Below are positions 35,022-46,047 of a stretch of DNA of 64,000 bases, one piece after another; position 1 is the first letter of the stretch, and each line of letters begins with the position of its first letter. Made by a program: the position numbers and the translations under genes. The notes below the pieces were generated by a model, which saw only the letters and a program-made list of their open reading frames with translations, had not been told where the DNA came from and ran no database searches. Source of the DNA: Bacillus massilinigeriensis (lineage in GTDB: Bacteria > Bacillota > Bacilli > Bacillales > Cytobacillaceae); assembly GCF_900117315.1 (NCBI RefSeq), contig NZ_LT630337.1, forward strand, positions 2,799,601 through 2,863,600, given 5' to 3'.

Positions 35022-35039
35022 TATAAATAATTATTCATT
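35022..35039 (-). promoter_or_regulatory. Possible ARG box upstream of artP
   Basis: AATGAATAATTATTTATA on the minus strand fits the 18-bp ARG consensus WnTGAATWWWWATTCAnW with one mismatch. It lies 164 bp before the artP start. The region is very AT-rich, so chance matches are easy; ArgR is encoded in the same window (58525-58974). Confidence 0.35.
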
Positions 35040-35061
35040 ATTTTAGAATATTTTACCCTAA

Positions 35062-35090
35062 GAAAAAAAATAACCCCGATTTCTCGGGGA
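35062..35090 (-). terminator. Terminator of brxB
   Basis: CCCCGA (35074-35079) and TCGGGG (35084-35089) with a tight 4-nt loop; eight T on the minus strand follow. Confidence 0.9.
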
Positions 35091-35128
35091 TTTGAAAAAA
35101 CTTCCAATTCATGATTTATGACTATTCG

Positions 35129-35566
35129 TTATACTTCATCACAAAACTCTTCAAAGGCATTTTGTAATTTTTGAACAACCTCCATAGGTTCATGACCTTC
35201 AATCTCATGGCGCTCAATCATTTTGCAGAGCTTTCCATCCTTTAATAGCGCAAAGGAGGGAGAGGATGGTGGAAAACCAGTAAAATAGGAACGTGCTTTT
35301 TCCGTTGCCTCTTTGTCCTGCCCTGCAAAAACAGTAACTAAGTGATTTGGTCTCTTATCATAATGTAACGAATGGGCTGCTGCTGGTCGTGCAATTCCCC
35401 CAGCACATCCACAAACTGAATTGACCATTACTAAAGTAGTCCCTTGTTGATTTAGCGCCTCATCAACCTCTTCCACTGTTTTTAATTCCTTATAGCCTAC
35501 TGATACAATTTCCTGACGAGCTTGGCGTACGACATCATTCATAAAAAGATTAAAATCCATATTCAT
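35129..35566 (-). CDS. brxB: Bacilliredoxin BrxB
   Basis: A 145-residue thiol protein of the YphP/YqiW family that removes bacillithiol from mixed disulfides. Active site VCGCAGG near 52-58 is the CGC motif. Also present are [16 protein letters not shown] near 74 and [16 protein letters not shown] near 97. ATG at 35566 follows AAGGAG. Single gene with its own terminator, next to the art operon as yqiW is in B. subtilis. Confidence 0.94.
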   Translation of the reverse strand: MNMDFNLFMNDVVRQARQEIVSVGYKELKTVEEVDEALNQQGTTLVMVNSVCGCAGGIARPAAAHSLHYDKRPNHLVTVFAGQDKEATEKARSYFTGFPPSSPSFALLKDGKLCKMIERHEIEGHEPMEVVQKLQNAFEEFCDEV

Positions 35567-35704
35567 GCTCTTCGCTCCTTAAATAACTATATTTTATTAT
35601 ATGGTTATGATAACAATAATGAATAATTATTTTCAAATATAACAACCTTATTAATATGATTTTCCTACTTACATGTTAATCTATTATTCCATTTATTTTT
35701 CTAT

Positions 35705-35740
35705 CCAAAAAAGCTGACATTCATACGCCAGCTTTTTTGG
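35705..35740. terminator. Terminator after meaB
   Basis: CCAAAAAAGCTG (35705-35716) pairs perfectly with CAGCTTTTTTGG (35729-35740). T runs exist on both strands; on the minus strand it ends the mutA-mutB-meaB operon. Confidence 0.88.
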
Positions 35741-35764
35741 AAGCAACCAATCATTTCCGTTGCT

Positions 35765-36895
35765 CTATTTTTTTATGGATGTTCTGTAATATACTTCAAA
35801 AAGATTTTCTACTGCCGAGGTGACAGTTCGATCACCACATATAACTTCATTTTCAATCTTCGGTAATAACTTCTTAACCTCCGCGTTTTGAAAAAAGCTA
35901 GCCTGCAGTTGATCGGTAATCATGGAATAAATCCAATCCTTCGTTTGTTCCCTGCGTCGATCATGAAAAACTCCAGTGGACTTTGTGTTTTTAATAAACA
36001 TTTGAATCATTTCCCAAATAGCCTCTATCCCATCGTTGGTAATGGAGGAGCAAGAAAGCGCTTTTGTCTCCCAGCCTTTTGTTGCTGGCTGAAGAAAATG
36101 TAATATCCGATTATACTCTTCCTTGGTCTTTAGAGCATTCATTTGATTTGGGCCATCCGCTTTATTCACAATAATGGTGTCAGCGATTTCCATAATCCCT
36201 TTTTTCATGCCCTGTAATTCATCACCTGCACCTGTTAAAACAAGTAGCATAAAGAAATCTACCATATTCCGAACAATCACTTCGCTTTGACCGACACCGA
36301 CCGTTTCTATAAGGATACAATCGAATCCAGCTGCTTCACATATGAGCATCGTTTCTCGTGTTTTTCTATGAACGCCTCCAAGTTTTCCACCAGAAGGCGA
36401 GGGACGAATATAAGCCCTTGGGTTTCGTGCCAACTGTTCCATTCTAGTTTTATCACCAAGAATACTTCCTCCACTAATACTTGAACTAGGATCAATTGCG
36501 AGAACAGCCACCTTAAGCCCTAAATCACATAAGTAAGTACCAAAAGCCTCAATGAATGTGCTTTTACCAGCACCAGGAACCCCCGTAATCCCAATTCTGA
36601 TCGATTTTCCACAATGTGGTAATAGTTTTTGGAGTAGCTCTTGAGATTTCTTATAATGATGCTCCGCATTGCTCTCAATCAAGGTGATTGCCCTTGCAAT
36701 CAGACTCCGATTCCCTGCAAGTACACCTTCATATAATTCATCTATTGTTGGGGCATTTTGCACTTTTTTCTGAAAATGGGTAGTTCTTTCCACCACCACA
36801 TCTTCCTCTTTTCTCGAGATTCCTTTTCGAATCACGGTAGAGAATGAATCCGGATTTTCTGGGTCAGCCCATTCAGGCTTCTTATCTTCACTCAT
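35765..36895 (-). CDS. meaB: Methylmalonyl-CoA mutase chaperone GTPase MeaB
   Basis: G3E-family P-loop GTPase, 376 residues, that gates cofactor loading and protects methylmalonyl-CoA mutase. Walker [10 protein letters not shown] near 105, [18 protein letters not shown] near 138, ETVGVGQSE near 192 and NKADG near 240. ATG at 36895 overlaps the mutB stop by 8 nt (ATGAGTGA) and is chosen over an open extension to 37051 inside mutB. Older annotation often calls the family ArgK. Confidence 0.93.
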   Translation of the reverse strand: MSEDKKPEWADPENPDSFSTVIRKGISRKEEDVVVERTTHFQKKVQNAPTIDELYEGVLAGNRSLIARAITLIESNAEHHYKKSQELLQKLLPHCGKSIRIGITGVPGAGKSTFIEAFGTYLCDLGLKVAVLAIDPSSSISGGSILGDKTRMEQLARNPRAYIRPSPSGGKLGGVHRKTRETMLICEAAGFDCILIETVGVGQSEVIVRNMVDFFMLLVLTGAGDELQGMKKGIMEIADTIIVNKADGPNQMNALKTKEEYNRILHFLQPATKGWETKALSCSSITNDGIEAIWEMIQMFIKNTKSTGVFHDRRREQTKDWIYSMITDQLQASFFQNAEVKKLLPKIENEVICGDRTVTSAVENLFEVYYRTSIKK

Positions 36896-39086
36896 GTATT
36901 TGAGCCACTTCCTCATAGCCAAGTTTTTCATATATAGCACGAACAACTTTTTGTGCTGCAACGGGAATAACGGTTCCTGGACCAAAAATGGCAGCTGCCC
37001 CGTTTTCATATAAGAATTGGTAATCCTGTGCAGGAATGACTCCTCCGACAACGACTAATATGTCTTCACGTCCAAGTTTTTTAAGCTCCTCTATTAACTG
37101 AGGTAAAAGCGTTTTATGTCCTGCTGCTAATGAACTCATTCCAACCACATGAACATCATTTTCTACTGCCTGCAAAGCAGTTTCTTCTGGTGTTTGGAAA
37201 AGTGGACCGATATCTACGTCAAAGCCTAGGTCTGCGAATGCTGTAGAAATAACTTTTGCACCACGGTCATGACCATCTTGCCCCATTTTTGCAATTAAAA
37301 TCCGAGGTCTTCTGCCTTCGTTCTCTAAAAATTCATCGGTTAATTTTTTCACTTCGGCTATTTCCTCTTCATTTGAAAAGGCAGAGCTATAAACTCCACT
37401 TATGGAGCGAATAGTCGCTTTATGACGACCTGCCACCTTCTCGATTGCAGAGGATATTTCTCCGAGTGTTGCCCTCACTCTTGCCGCTTGAATGGAAAGC
37501 GCTAATAAATTTCCTTCACCTGACTCTGCTGCGTTTGTGATGGCCTCTAAGGCAATCCTTACCTTCTCCTCATCACGGGTTGCTTTTAATTGATTTAATT
37601 TTTCAATTTGCTTTTCGCGAACCGCTGTATTATCAACCTCTAGTATTTCAATGGCTTCTTCCTGTTCTAAACGATAACGATTGACTCCAATGATCGTTTC
37701 TTTTCCAGAGTCAATTTGAGCCTGTCTCCTTGCGGCCGCCTCTTCTATTCTCATTTTTGGTAGACCAGTTTCAATGGCTTTGGCCATCCCACCTAAGCTT
37801 TCAATTTCCTCTATATGCTTCCAGGCTCTTTCAATTAATTGATTGGTTAAGGCTTCAACATAGTAGGAGCCTCCCCATGGATCAATGACATTCGTAATCC
37901 CTGTCTCCTCCTGAAGATAAAGCTGGGTATTACGAGCAATTCGAGCCGAAAAATCGGTTGGCAAAGCAATTGCCTCATCCAGAGCATTCGTATGAAGGGA
38001 TTGGGTATGTCCCATTGCTGCAGCATGTGCCTCAATCAATGTCCGAATAACATTATTAAATGGGTCCTGTTCTGTTAGGCTCCAGCCGGATGTTTGTGAG
38101 TGAGTACGAAGGGCCAACGCTTTTGGATTTTTAGGCTCAAAGGTTTTCATCATTTTTGCCCAAATATATCTTCCAGCCCTCATTTTCGCTACTTCCATGA
38201 AATAATTCATTCCAATGGCCCAGAAGAAGGATAATCTTGGTGCAAAGGAATCAATATTAATTCCAGCTTTTATTCCCGTTCTTACATATTCTAGACCATC
38301 GGCTAATGTATATGCTAACTCAATATCTGCAGGTGCTCCCGCTTCCTGCATATGATATCCCGAAATACTTATACTATTGAACTTGGGCATATAAGTGGAA
38401 GTATATTCAAAAATATCTGCGATTATCTTCATTGACATTTCAGGTGGATAAATGTACGTATTCCGAACCATGTATTCTTTTAAAATATCATTTTGGATAG
38501 TTCCTGAAAGCTTTTCTTGACTTACACCCTGTTCTTCTGCTGTAACAATGTAAAATGCCATAATCGGCAATACCGCACCATTCATTGTCATCGAAACAGA
38601 CATTTGATCAAGCGGTATGCCGTCAAAAAGGGTTTTCATATCCAAAATAGAATCGATAGCAACACCAGCTTTTCCAACATCCCCAACAACACGTGGGTGA
38701 TCGGAATCGTACCCGCGATGTGTTGCTAAATCAAAGGCAACGGACAGCCCTTTTTGTCCCATTGCAAGATTTCGACGATAAAAGGCGTTGCTCTCTTCAG
38801 CAGTAGAAAACCCTGCATATTGACGAACGGTCCATGGACGATTTACATACATCGTAGGATAAGGTCCTCTCGTGTACGGAGGTAATCCTGGGAGACTGTC
38901 CACATGCTCTAACCCATTTCGATCATCATCGGTATACAGTGGCTTTAGTTTGATTTGCTCGTTTGTTTCAAATAGCAAATCATCTATTGAACTCTCTACT
39001 TCTTCTTCTGCTTTTGCCATCCATTCTTCCATTGATAAGGACGGAACATTTTCGATAGATATATCTTTAAAATTAGGTTTACTCAT
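36888..39086 (-). CDS. mutB: Methylmalonyl-CoA mutase, large (catalytic) subunit
   Basis: Adenosylcobalamin-dependent isomerase converting (R)-methylmalonyl-CoA to succinyl-CoA. The 732 residues comprise a TIM barrel (about 60-560; [17 protein letters not shown], then [13 protein letters not shown], with active-site Tyr and His) and a C-terminal B12 domain with the base-off motif DGHDRG near 608-613, whose His ligates cobalt. Forms a heterodimer with MutA. Start ATG overlaps the mutA stop (ATGAGTAA). Expressed with mutA and meaB. Confidence 0.95.
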   Translation of the reverse strand: MSKPNFKDISIENVPSLSMEEWMAKAEEEVESSIDDLLFETNEQIKLKPLYTDDDRNGLEHVDSLPGLPPYTRGPYPTMYVNRPWTVRQYAGFSTAEESNAFYRRNLAMGQKGLSVAFDLATHRGYDSDHPRVVGDVGKAGVAIDSILDMKTLFDGIPLDQMSVSMTMNGAVLPIMAFYIVTAEEQGVSQEKLSGTIQNDILKEYMVRNTYIYPPEMSMKIIADIFEYTSTYMPKFNSISISGYHMQEAGAPADIELAYTLADGLEYVRTGIKAGINIDSFAPRLSFFWAIGMNYFMEVAKMRAGRYIWAKMMKTFEPKNPKALALRTHSQTSGWSLTEQDPFNNVIRTLIEAHAAAMGHTQSLHTNALDEAIALPTDFSARIARNTQLYLQEETGITNVIDPWGGSYYVEALTNQLIERAWKHIEEIESLGGMAKAIETGLPKMRIEEAAARRQAQIDSGKETIIGVNRYRLEQEEAIEILEVDNTAVREKQIEKLNQLKATRDEEKVRIALEAITNAAESGEGNLLALSIQAARVRATLGEISSAIEKVAGRHKATIRSISGVYSSAFSNEEEIAEVKKLTDEFLENEGRRPRILIAKMGQDGHDRGAKVISTAFADLGFDVDIGPLFQTPEETALQAVENDVHVVGMSSLAAGHKTLLPQLIEELKKLGREDILVVVGGVIPAQDYQFLYENGAAAIFGPGTVIPVAAQKVVRAIYEKLGYEEVAQIHE

Positions 39087-40923
39087 GATTCTTCACCTGC
39101 ATTTCGTTTAAAAGGGTTGAAAGAAATTCATAGCAGTTACTTCTCAAATGAATGAATTGTTTTATTCCGGCTTGCAACCATTCTTCTTTCGCTTCATCAG
39201 GGACCCCTGCTAAATATAGAGAGGTTTCCGGAGAATCCTTATGAATCCCTTCGACCAATTGAAGGGCTGTAGCATCATATTGTTTATTGCTACCACAAAT
39301 AAAATAGTGGCTAGCCTTCGTTTCATTGATAAAATGAATGGCTTGATTCAGCGAATAAACAGCTTCACTTTTTTGGGCGACAATCCCGCCTGGTGCTAAA
39401 AAGCCTGATATAAAGTCTGCTCTTGCTTTATGATTCTTTAATTCACCAAGGCATATTAATCCTACCCGAACATGATCCATTTGTTCAGCTTTTTGACGTA
39501 ATTGTTCGAATGGCTTTGCCAGTCTGGTAGCTTTAATTGGTTCAATTTGTTTATCCGGTATGTTTTCCATACTATTTTTATCTTGTACTTTTACCTGTTC
39601 AGATAGATTGGCATATATATTTGTTCCAATAATACTTTGTTTTCTCGTAAAACCATCTTGTTCCTTCTTTTCACGTACTAGATTCACTTGTTCCTGAATC
39701 CAACCGGAAGAAAGGCAATCAAATATGCCATTCTTGTCCTCAATTTCAAGAAATAGAGTCCACGCTCTTTTCGATAGCTCATTTGTTAAATATTCAACAT
39801 ACCAGGAGCCTCCTGAAGGGTCAACCACTTTGGTTAAAAAGGCTTCTTCCTTTAAAATAAGCTGGGTATTACGGGCAAGTCGGTCTGAAAAGGAATCAAC
39901 TTCCTCAAATACCTCATTAAATGGAGTTACGTGTAAATAATCAATACCGCCTAGTACAGCTGCGAAGGCTTCATTTCCTGCTCTAAGTAGGTTCACATAT
40001 GGATCATATACCGTTTTAGTAAAATGAGAGGTTTCTGCAGCTATGGTCATTTTTCTATCTTCTTCCCCTACTCCATAGCTCTCTGCTATTTTGCTCCAAA
40101 GTAATCTTGCGGCGCGGAGCTTGGCGATTTCAATAAAGAAATTCGCTCCAATCTCAAATTTAAAAACAATTTTCCCAAAAATAGTTTCCACTTCTAGCCC
40201 GTTCTTTTTCAGGTTTTCAATATGAAAGACAGCGGATGATAGAGCAAAGGCAATCTCTTGAATAGCATTTGCCCCTCCATTGTGATATGGAGTGGTATCT
40301 ATTAAAATCGTTTTTAATTTGGGCAATCCTTTATCTGCATTTTTTATCGTAGATGACCAATGTCGATAGAGATGACTTAATTCTTCCTTTAGCGCTCCAG
40401 ATGATACAAGTATTGCAAGAGGATCCATTGCAATATATCCACTTACCTCATGGCTGTTTTTTAGTTGAACCAATTCAGAAATGAATTCGTCTTGCATCTC
40501 TTCTGCATCAAGACTAAAAGGATATTGTAAATATTTATCTTCTAAAATAGACGATAGTTCAGGAATGAACTCACGTTTTAATTCAAAGGAAATAGAAGAT
40601 TGACCTTTTTTAAAGGCAGTTTCTATTTTTTTTTGCAATTCAACGCCATTATTGGCTACAAGCTTTTGGGCAATTTTCCATTCTTGTGTGACATACCCTA
40701 AAGAAGAGGTTCCCCTTCGAAAATCTCCACCACCTGGAAATTCTGAGATTTTGAGATTTTCTAAGTCAGCGCTCGTGTAAAGCGGTTTCAAATCAATGTT
40801 TTCATAGGTGTGTCTTTTAAGTGTTTGAATAGATTTCCCCTTTAACGTTTCTTCTGCTTTTTGAGACCAATTATCAACTGTTTTTTTTGCAAACGTACTA
40901 TGCTTCATATTTTCTATACTCAT
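39079..40923 (-). CDS. mutA: Methylmalonyl-CoA mutase, small subunit
   Basis: Non-catalytic partner of MutB, 614 residues from the ATG at 40923. It keeps the barrel outline (LKPLYT near 45, [33 protein letters not shown] near 355) but the C-terminal B12-like domain lacks the DxHxxG motif, reading [12 protein letters not shown] instead; this is normal for the subunit. The start is uncertain: the only strong SD, GGAGGG, lies 30 bases upstream, where CTG or another start might be used; ATG 40908 is also possible. Confidence 0.9.
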   Translation of the reverse strand: MSIENMKHSTFAKKTVDNWSQKAEETLKGKSIQTLKRHTYENIDLKPLYTSADLENLKISEFPGGGDFRRGTSSLGYVTQEWKIAQKLVANNGVELQKKIETAFKKGQSSISFELKREFIPELSSILEDKYLQYPFSLDAEEMQDEFISELVQLKNSHEVSGYIAMDPLAILVSSGALKEELSHLYRHWSSTIKNADKGLPKLKTILIDTTPYHNGGANAIQEIAFALSSAVFHIENLKKNGLEVETIFGKIVFKFEIGANFFIEIAKLRAARLLWSKIAESYGVGEEDRKMTIAAETSHFTKTVYDPYVNLLRAGNEAFAAVLGGIDYLHVTPFNEVFEEVDSFSDRLARNTQLILKEEAFLTKVVDPSGGSWYVEYLTNELSKRAWTLFLEIEDKNGIFDCLSSGWIQEQVNLVREKKEQDGFTRKQSIIGTNIYANLSEQVKVQDKNSMENIPDKQIEPIKATRLAKPFEQLRQKAEQMDHVRVGLICLGELKNHKARADFISGFLAPGGIVAQKSEAVYSLNQAIHFINETKASHYFICGSNKQYDATALQLVEGIHKDSPETSLYLAGVPDEAKEEWLQAGIKQFIHLRSNCYEFLSTLLNEMQVKNHE

Positions 40924-41079
40924 TTTGAGCTGCCAAAACAGACAGCACTCCCTCCCTTCCAATATAGGTTTTCTTTTAATTATAAAAACATTCTAAATCT
41001 TATAATTTTATCTCTATTTTAGTATACACACGAAACAACCGAAATGAATAGTGGGTAATTATTATTTTATAATAGAAAA

Positions 41080-41130
41080 ATGAGGAGACCCAAAAGAGTC
41101 GTCATACAACAACCTTTTGAGTCAGCCTCA
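41080..41130 (-). terminator. Terminator of the bkd operon
   Basis: Outer GAGG/CCTC and inner CAAAAGAGT/ACTCAAAAG-type arms (41083-41099 with 41112-41129) form a stem with internal loop, followed by ATTTTTC on the minus strand. It directly follows the bkdB stop. Confidence 0.7.
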
Positions 41131-42450
41131 TTAATAAATTGGAGTATTATCCTTTGATATGTTCTCTAGCTTCTCCTTTATTCGTTGTAGGAAGCGACCA
41201 CATATTAGTCCATCGAGGATTCGATGATCAAGGGATAGACATAAATTAACCATGTCTCTTACAGCGATTATTCCACCGTTCATAATTACAGGTCTTTTTA
41301 CAATCGATTCAACCTGTAATATTGCTGCTTGAGGATAATTAATCATTCCCATTGACTGGATAGAGCCAAATGAGCCTGTATTATTCACTGTAAACGTACC
41401 ACCTTGCATGTCATCAGGGCGTAATGAACCACTTCTTGCTTTATCTGCCAGTTCTTTAATTTCCCTTGCAATTCCTTTAATCGACTTTTCATCTGCATGC
41501 TTAATAACCGGAACAAAGAGCGCAGTATCTGTAGCAACAGCGATTGAGAGGTTAATGTCTCTTTTTTGGATAATTTTATCTCCTGCCCACATAGAATTAA
41601 TTTGTGGAAATTCTTTAAGAGCTTGGGCAACTACTTTTACAAAGAAGGCAAAGAAGGTGAGATTAAACCCTTCATTCTTCCTAAACTCATCTTTCATTGA
41701 TTCACGAAGTTCAACAAGATTTGTTACATCTACTTCTACCATTGTCCATGCATGTGGTACCTCATTCTTGCTGCGCAACATGTTGGCCGCAATAGCCTTT
41801 CGGACACCAGTAACCGGTATTTCGATATCTCCAGGTAATGATGACACGTTTTCTACTGGCTTTGTTTGATCCATTGGAGAAATTGTTTGAGAAGCTATTG
41901 TTTGAGTAGGGGTTCCAATTGGGTTGTTTCGTTCTTCAGATACTAACTTTGATTCTTGTAAACTTCCTTCCTTAGTTGGAATGTTTCCAGATTCAATGAT
42001 GGTTAATAAGTCTTTTCTTGTTATTCTTCCTCCTGCACCAGTGCCTTTTACTTTGTTTAAATCGATTCCGTGGTCTTGTGAGATTTTTAATACAACTGGA
42101 GAATATCGGGCTTTTTTCGACTTTTCACTTAATAAACCATCGGAGCTACTTTCCTTTTCTTCCATTGCATTGGCGGAAGTTGGATTATGAGATTGTGAGG
42201 TACCTTGATCCTGTGCTTCAATGGTACAAAGGATTTCTCCAACCGATAATGTATCGCCTTCATCCGCTAGCAATTCTTTAATTTCTCCATTAAAGGAGGA
42301 TGGTACTTCTGCATTTACTTTATCAGTCATGACCTCGAGAAGGGGATCATACTTATTCACTTTATCTCCTACGGATACAAGCCACTTGCTTATGGTTCCT
42401 TCTGTTACACTTTCCCCTAATTGTGGCATTTTTATTTGTTCTAAAGCCAA
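41131..42450 (-). CDS. bkdB: Branched-chain 2-oxo acid dehydrogenase E2 (lipoamide acyltransferase)
   Basis: The 439-residue core of the Bkd complex, moving branched acyl groups from lipoyl to CoA. Lipoyl domain 1-80 with Lys44 in EVMTDKVNAEV; a linker; the peripheral subunit-binding domain near 115-150 (YSPVVLKISQDHGIDLNKVKG); a Pro/Thr/Gln-rich linker; and the catalytic domain from about 205 with the DHRILDG active-site His near 410. Last gene of the ptb operon. Confidence 0.95.
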   Translation of the reverse strand: MALEQIKMPQLGESVTEGTISKWLVSVGDKVNKYDPLLEVMTDKVNAEVPSSFNGEIKELLADEGDTLSVGEILCTIEAQDQGTSQSHNPTSANAMEEKESSSDGLLSEKSKKARYSPVVLKISQDHGIDLNKVKGTGAGGRITRKDLLTIIESGNIPTKEGSLQESKLVSEERNNPIGTPTQTIASQTISPMDQTKPVENVSSLPGDIEIPVTGVRKAIAANMLRSKNEVPHAWTMVEVDVTNLVELRESMKDEFRKNEGFNLTFFAFFVKVVAQALKEFPQINSMWAGDKIIQKRDINLSIAVATDTALFVPVIKHADEKSIKGIAREIKELADKARSGSLRPDDMQGGTFTVNNTGSFGSIQSMGMINYPQAAILQVESIVKRPVIMNGGIIAVRDMVNLCLSLDHRILDGLICGRFLQRIKEKLENISKDNTPIY

Positions 42451-42525
42451 TGTGCATACCTCCTTGTCGCTTTATTCATCAGGTTTACAATAAATATCTC
42501 TATTTCTATGATAGGAGTATTCCGT

Positions 42526-43509
42526 TTAAAATTCTGCAAGCTCACGCATAGCCTTTTCTACCTTTTCAGGGCTTACCATAAAGAATTTTTCCATTGTAGG
42601 AGCATATGGCATCGCTGGAACATCCGGACCTGCTAGACGCTTAATTGGTGCATCAAGATCGAATAAGCAGTTTTCAGCTATGATTGCAGATACCTCACTA
42701 ATGATGCTTCCTTCTTTATTATCCTCTGTAACCAATAATACCTTACCTGTCTTGGAAGCAGCTTCAATGATAGCCTCTTTATCTAATGGATAAATCGTTC
42801 GTAAATCTAAAATATGGGTTGAAATTCCATCTCTTGCTAGCTTTTCGGCTGCTTGTAGGGCGAAATGAACACATAATCCATAAGTTATTACGGTTAAATC
42901 CTCACCCTCTCTTTTTACTTCCGCTTTTCCGATTGGGAGGACATAATCATCATCCGGTACTTCGCCTTTTATTAATCGGTATGCCCGTTTATGCTCAAAG
43001 AATAAAACTGGGTCTTCATCACGGATAGCTGCCTTTAATAATCCTTTTACATCATAAGGTGTGGATGGCATAACAATTTTCAATCCAGGTTGATTTGCAA
43101 ATATCGCTTCCACTGACTGAGAGTGATACAATGCACCATGGACACCCCCACCATATGGAGCACGAATTACGATAGGACAATTCCAGTCATTATTCGAACG
43201 ATAACGAATTCTAGCAGCCTCAGATATGATTTGGTTGACTGCTGGCATAATAAAGTCAGCAAATTGCATTTCAGCAATTGGTCTCATTCCATACATTGCT
43301 GCACCGATTCCAACACCTGCAATTGCTGATTCAGCAAGAGGTGTATCAATCACGCGCGCCTCACCAAATTTTTCATATAGACCTTGGGTCGCTTTAAAAA
43401 CCCCACCTTTTCTTCCTACGTCTTCACCTAATACGAACACACGGGCATCTCTTTCCATTTCCTCACGAATCGCCATCGTCACGGCATCTATATAAGAAAT
43501 TACAGCCAT
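42526..43509 (-). CDS. bkdAB: Branched-chain 2-oxo acid dehydrogenase E1 beta
   Basis: Transketolase-like beta subunit, 327 residues, half of the thiamine-diphosphate E1. VFVLGEDVGRKGGVFKATQGL near 25-45, DTPLAESAIAGVGIGAAMYG near 57 and RAPYGGGVHGALYHSQS near 115 are the E1-beta signatures. Located 15 bp after bkdAA. Confidence 0.95.
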   Translation of the reverse strand: MAVISYIDAVTMAIREEMERDARVFVLGEDVGRKGGVFKATQGLYEKFGEARVIDTPLAESAIAGVGIGAAMYGMRPIAEMQFADFIMPAVNQIISEAARIRYRSNNDWNCPIVIRAPYGGGVHGALYHSQSVEAIFANQPGLKIVMPSTPYDVKGLLKAAIRDEDPVLFFEHKRAYRLIKGEVPDDDYVLPIGKAEVKREGEDLTVITYGLCVHFALQAAEKLARDGISTHILDLRTIYPLDKEAIIEAASKTGKVLLVTEDNKEGSIISEVSAIIAENCLFDLDAPIKRLAGPDVPAMPYAPTMEKFFMVSPEKVEKAMRELAEF

Positions 43510-43524
43510 CTTTATCCCCCTAAC

Positions 43525-44517
43525 TTATTCGGCGTATACATATTTCAATGCATGCTCCGGCTCAGCATAAGGAGCATTTTCGGCAAAGTCCGTCGCTTCA
43601 TTCACGATACTCATTAACCGATCATTGATTTCCTTTTCTTTCTCATCATTTAAGAGTCCAACCTCTTTAAGGTAGGCAGCAAAGGTTAAAATTGGATCCT
43701 TCGCTTTCGCTTCTTCCACTTCATTTCGTTCACGATAGCTTCTGTCGTCATCATCTGATGAGTGAGGTGTTAACCGATAGGAAACGGTTTCGATTAATGT
43801 CGGGCCTTCCCCTTTACGACCCCTATCTGCGGCTTCCTTCACCGCTTGATAAACTTCAAGTGGATCATTACCATTAACCGTCACTCCTGGCATTCCGTAT
43901 CCAATTGCACGGTCAGACACCTTTTCACAAGCTAACTGTTTATTTATTGGAACTGAGATAGCATATTTATTGTTTTCACACATAAATATGACCGGCAATT
44001 TGTGTACTCCTGCAAAATTTGCTCCTTCGTGGAAATCCCCTTGATTTGATGACCCTTCTCCAAACGTGACAAATGTAACTAGATCTTTGCCTTCCATTTT
44101 TCCAGCAAGAGCAATTCCTACTGCATGAGGAACTTGTGTTGTTACAGGTGAGGAACCAGTGACAATTCGATTTTTCTTTTGGCCAAAATGGCCTGGCATT
44201 TGTCTCCCACCGGAATTTGGATCTCCTGCTTTTGCAAAACCTGATAACATCAGTTCACGCGCTGTCATTCCAAATGTTAATACAACTCCCATATCGCGAT
44301 AATAAGGGAGAACATAATCCTTTTCTTTATCAAGTGCAAATGCAGCGCCAACTTGAGCAGCCTCTTGGCCTTGGCAAGAAATAACAAATGGTATTTTCCC
44401 AGCTCGATTTAATAGCCACATCCGTTCATCAATGCGTCTTGCCAAAAGCATGGTTTCAAACATTTCCATAACTTTTTCATCGCTTAACCCTAATGCCTGA
44501 TGGCGATTTTCACCCAT
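43525..44517 (-). CDS. bkdAA: Branched-chain 2-oxo acid dehydrogenase E1 alpha
   Basis: Thiamine-diphosphate subunit, 330 residues. GQEAAQVGAA near 50, MPGHFG near 107, and the ThDP/Mg motif GEGSSNQGDFHEGANFAGVHKLPVIFMCENN (about 154-184) beginning GDG-like as GEG and ending ENN. Decarboxylates the 2-oxo acids from valine, leucine and isoleucine. Contains the phosphorylation-like loop YRLTPHSSDDDDRSYR near 248. Confidence 0.95.
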   Translation of the reverse strand: MGENRHQALGLSDEKVMEMFETMLLARRIDERMWLLNRAGKIPFVISCQGQEAAQVGAAFALDKEKDYVLPYYRDMGVVLTFGMTARELMLSGFAKAGDPNSGGRQMPGHFGQKKNRIVTGSSPVTTQVPHAVGIALAGKMEGKDLVTFVTFGEGSSNQGDFHEGANFAGVHKLPVIFMCENNKYAISVPINKQLACEKVSDRAIGYGMPGVTVNGNDPLEVYQAVKEAADRGRKGEGPTLIETVSYRLTPHSSDDDDRSYRERNEVEEAKAKDPILTFAAYLKEVGLLNDEKEKEINDRLMSIVNEATDFAENAPYAEPEHALKYVYAE

Positions 44518-44625
44518 TTTTATCCCTCCTAAAGATTTATGTAAAGCGAGATCTTCTTTGTATAAAGTATTATGACAATTGCCTATATGTGTTTGGGTTT
44601 CATATATTCACTTAGCTAATCTTGC

Positions 44626-46047
44626 TTAAGAATGAATAGCTAAACCATCAACAGCCAATGCTGCTTCACCTATAGCTTCAGACAATGTTGGATGTGGGTG
44701 TATCGTATGTGCTACCTCCCAAGGAGTTGCGTCCAATACACGGGCAAGGCCTGCTTCAGAAATCATATCTGTTACATGTGGCCCAATCATATGGACACCA
44801 AGAATATCATTTGTTTTGATGTCTGCAATGATCTTTACAAAACCATCTGATTCACCGAAAACAAGCGCCTTTCCAATTGCCTTAAAGGAGATTTTCCCAA
44901 CTTTAATTTCATAACCCTTTTCCCTTGCTTCCTCTTCTGTATAACCTACGCTTGCCACTTCTGGTGCACTGTATATACATTTGGAAACAAGGCTATAGTC
45001 CATTGGAGTTGGATTTTCACCTGCGATATGCTCCACCGCGAGTATCCCCTCATGTGAGGCAACATGCGCAAGCTGTAATCCCCCGATTACATCACCAATT
45101 GCATACATATGTGATTCCTTCGTTTGATAAAATTCATTTGTGGCAATATACCCTTTTTCAACCTGAATTTCAGTATTATCGAGACCAATACCTTCTACAT
45201 TTGCTTGGCGTCCGACAGAAACAAGAATCTTCTCAGCTGAAAATTCCTTTTGTTCCCCTTTTACTTCAGCGGTGATTGAGACGTTATTTTCTTTTTTTAG
45301 TGTTTCAGGAAGTACCTTAGCACTTGTTACCAGTTTTACCCCTTTTTTCTTCAATAAACGCTGCATTTCCTTGGATATCTCTTTATCTTCAGTAGGAATC
45401 ACTCGGTCTGCATATTCAATAACAGTGACTTCCACACCAAAGTCGTGAAGCATGGATGCCCACTCAATTCCAATAACCCCGCCACCGATGATGATGATTG
45501 ATTTTGGTAACTCCTCCATAACTAATGCTTCATCAGAGGTGAGCACCTTATCACCATCGATTTCTAATCCAGGCAAGGTTCGTGGGCGAGACCCAGTTGC
45601 GATAATGAGATTTTTAGGTATTAGCATTTCATTTTCAGATCCGTTATTCATCTCAACAGATATCGTTCCAGCCATTGGTGAAAAAATGGATGGGCCTAAA
45701 ATCCTCCCTGTACCCTCATAAACATCAATCTTCCCTTGCTTCATTAAAAATTGAACGCCCTTGTGGAGTTGGTCAACTATTTTCATTTTTCTTTCTTGAA
45801 CCTTTGCAAAATGAAGGGTCACATCATTGGCTTCAATACCAAATTTCTCGCTTTCTTTCGTTGTTCTATAAACTTCCGCACTTCTAAGAAGAGCTTTACT
45901 AGGAATACACCCTTTGTGGAGACATGTTCCACCAAGCTTTTCTTTTTCAACAATAGCTGTTTTTAACCCTAACTGAGAAGCTCTAATAGCGGCCACATAT
46001 CCACCAGTTCCCCCACCCAATATCACTACATCATATTCCACTGCCAT
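44626..46047 (-). CDS. lpdV: Dihydrolipoyl dehydrogenase of the Bkd complex (E3)
   Basis: FAD enzyme, 473 residues, that reoxidises E2 lipoamide. FAD loop [13 protein letters not shown] near 11, redox disulfide [13 protein letters not shown] near 40-52, NAD loop [13 protein letters not shown] near 179, and C-terminal [15 protein letters not shown] with the catalytic His-Glu pair. ATG at 46047 follows GAGGAGGAG; the start lies inside the end of buk (22-nt overlap). Confidence 0.95.
   Translation of the reverse strand: MAVEYDVVILGGGTGGYVAAIRASQLGLKTAIVEKEKLGGTCLHKGCIPSKALLRSAEVYRTTKESEKFGIEANDVTLHFAKVQERKMKIVDQLHKGVQFLMKQGKIDVYEGTGRILGPSIFSPMAGTISVEMNNGSENEMLIPKNLIIATGSRPRTLPGLEIDGDKVLTSDEALVMEELPKSIIIIGGGVIGIEWASMLHDFGVEVTVIEYADRVIPTEDKEISKEMQRLLKKKGVKLVTSAKVLPETLKKENNVSITAEVKGEQKEFSAEKILVSVGRQANVEGIGLDNTEIQVEKGYIATNEFYQTKESHMYAIGDVIGGLQLAHVASHEGILAVEHIAGENPTPMDYSLVSKCIYSAPEVASVGYTEEEAREKGYEIKVGKISFKAIGKALVFGESDGFVKIIADIKTNDILGVHMIGPHVTDMISEAGLARVLDATPWEVAHTIHPHPTLSEAIGEAALAVDGLAIHS

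Noticed and set aside
36896-37051. N-terminal extension of MeaB
   Set aside because: The extra 52 codons lie within mutB in another frame; the internal ATG at 36895 with the 8-nt overlap gives the normal family N-terminus.
39079-40923. MutA lacking the DxHxxG motif as a sign of a broken gene
   Set aside because: The small subunit of heterodimeric methylmalonyl-CoA mutases normally lacks the cobalt-binding motif; the frame is intact.
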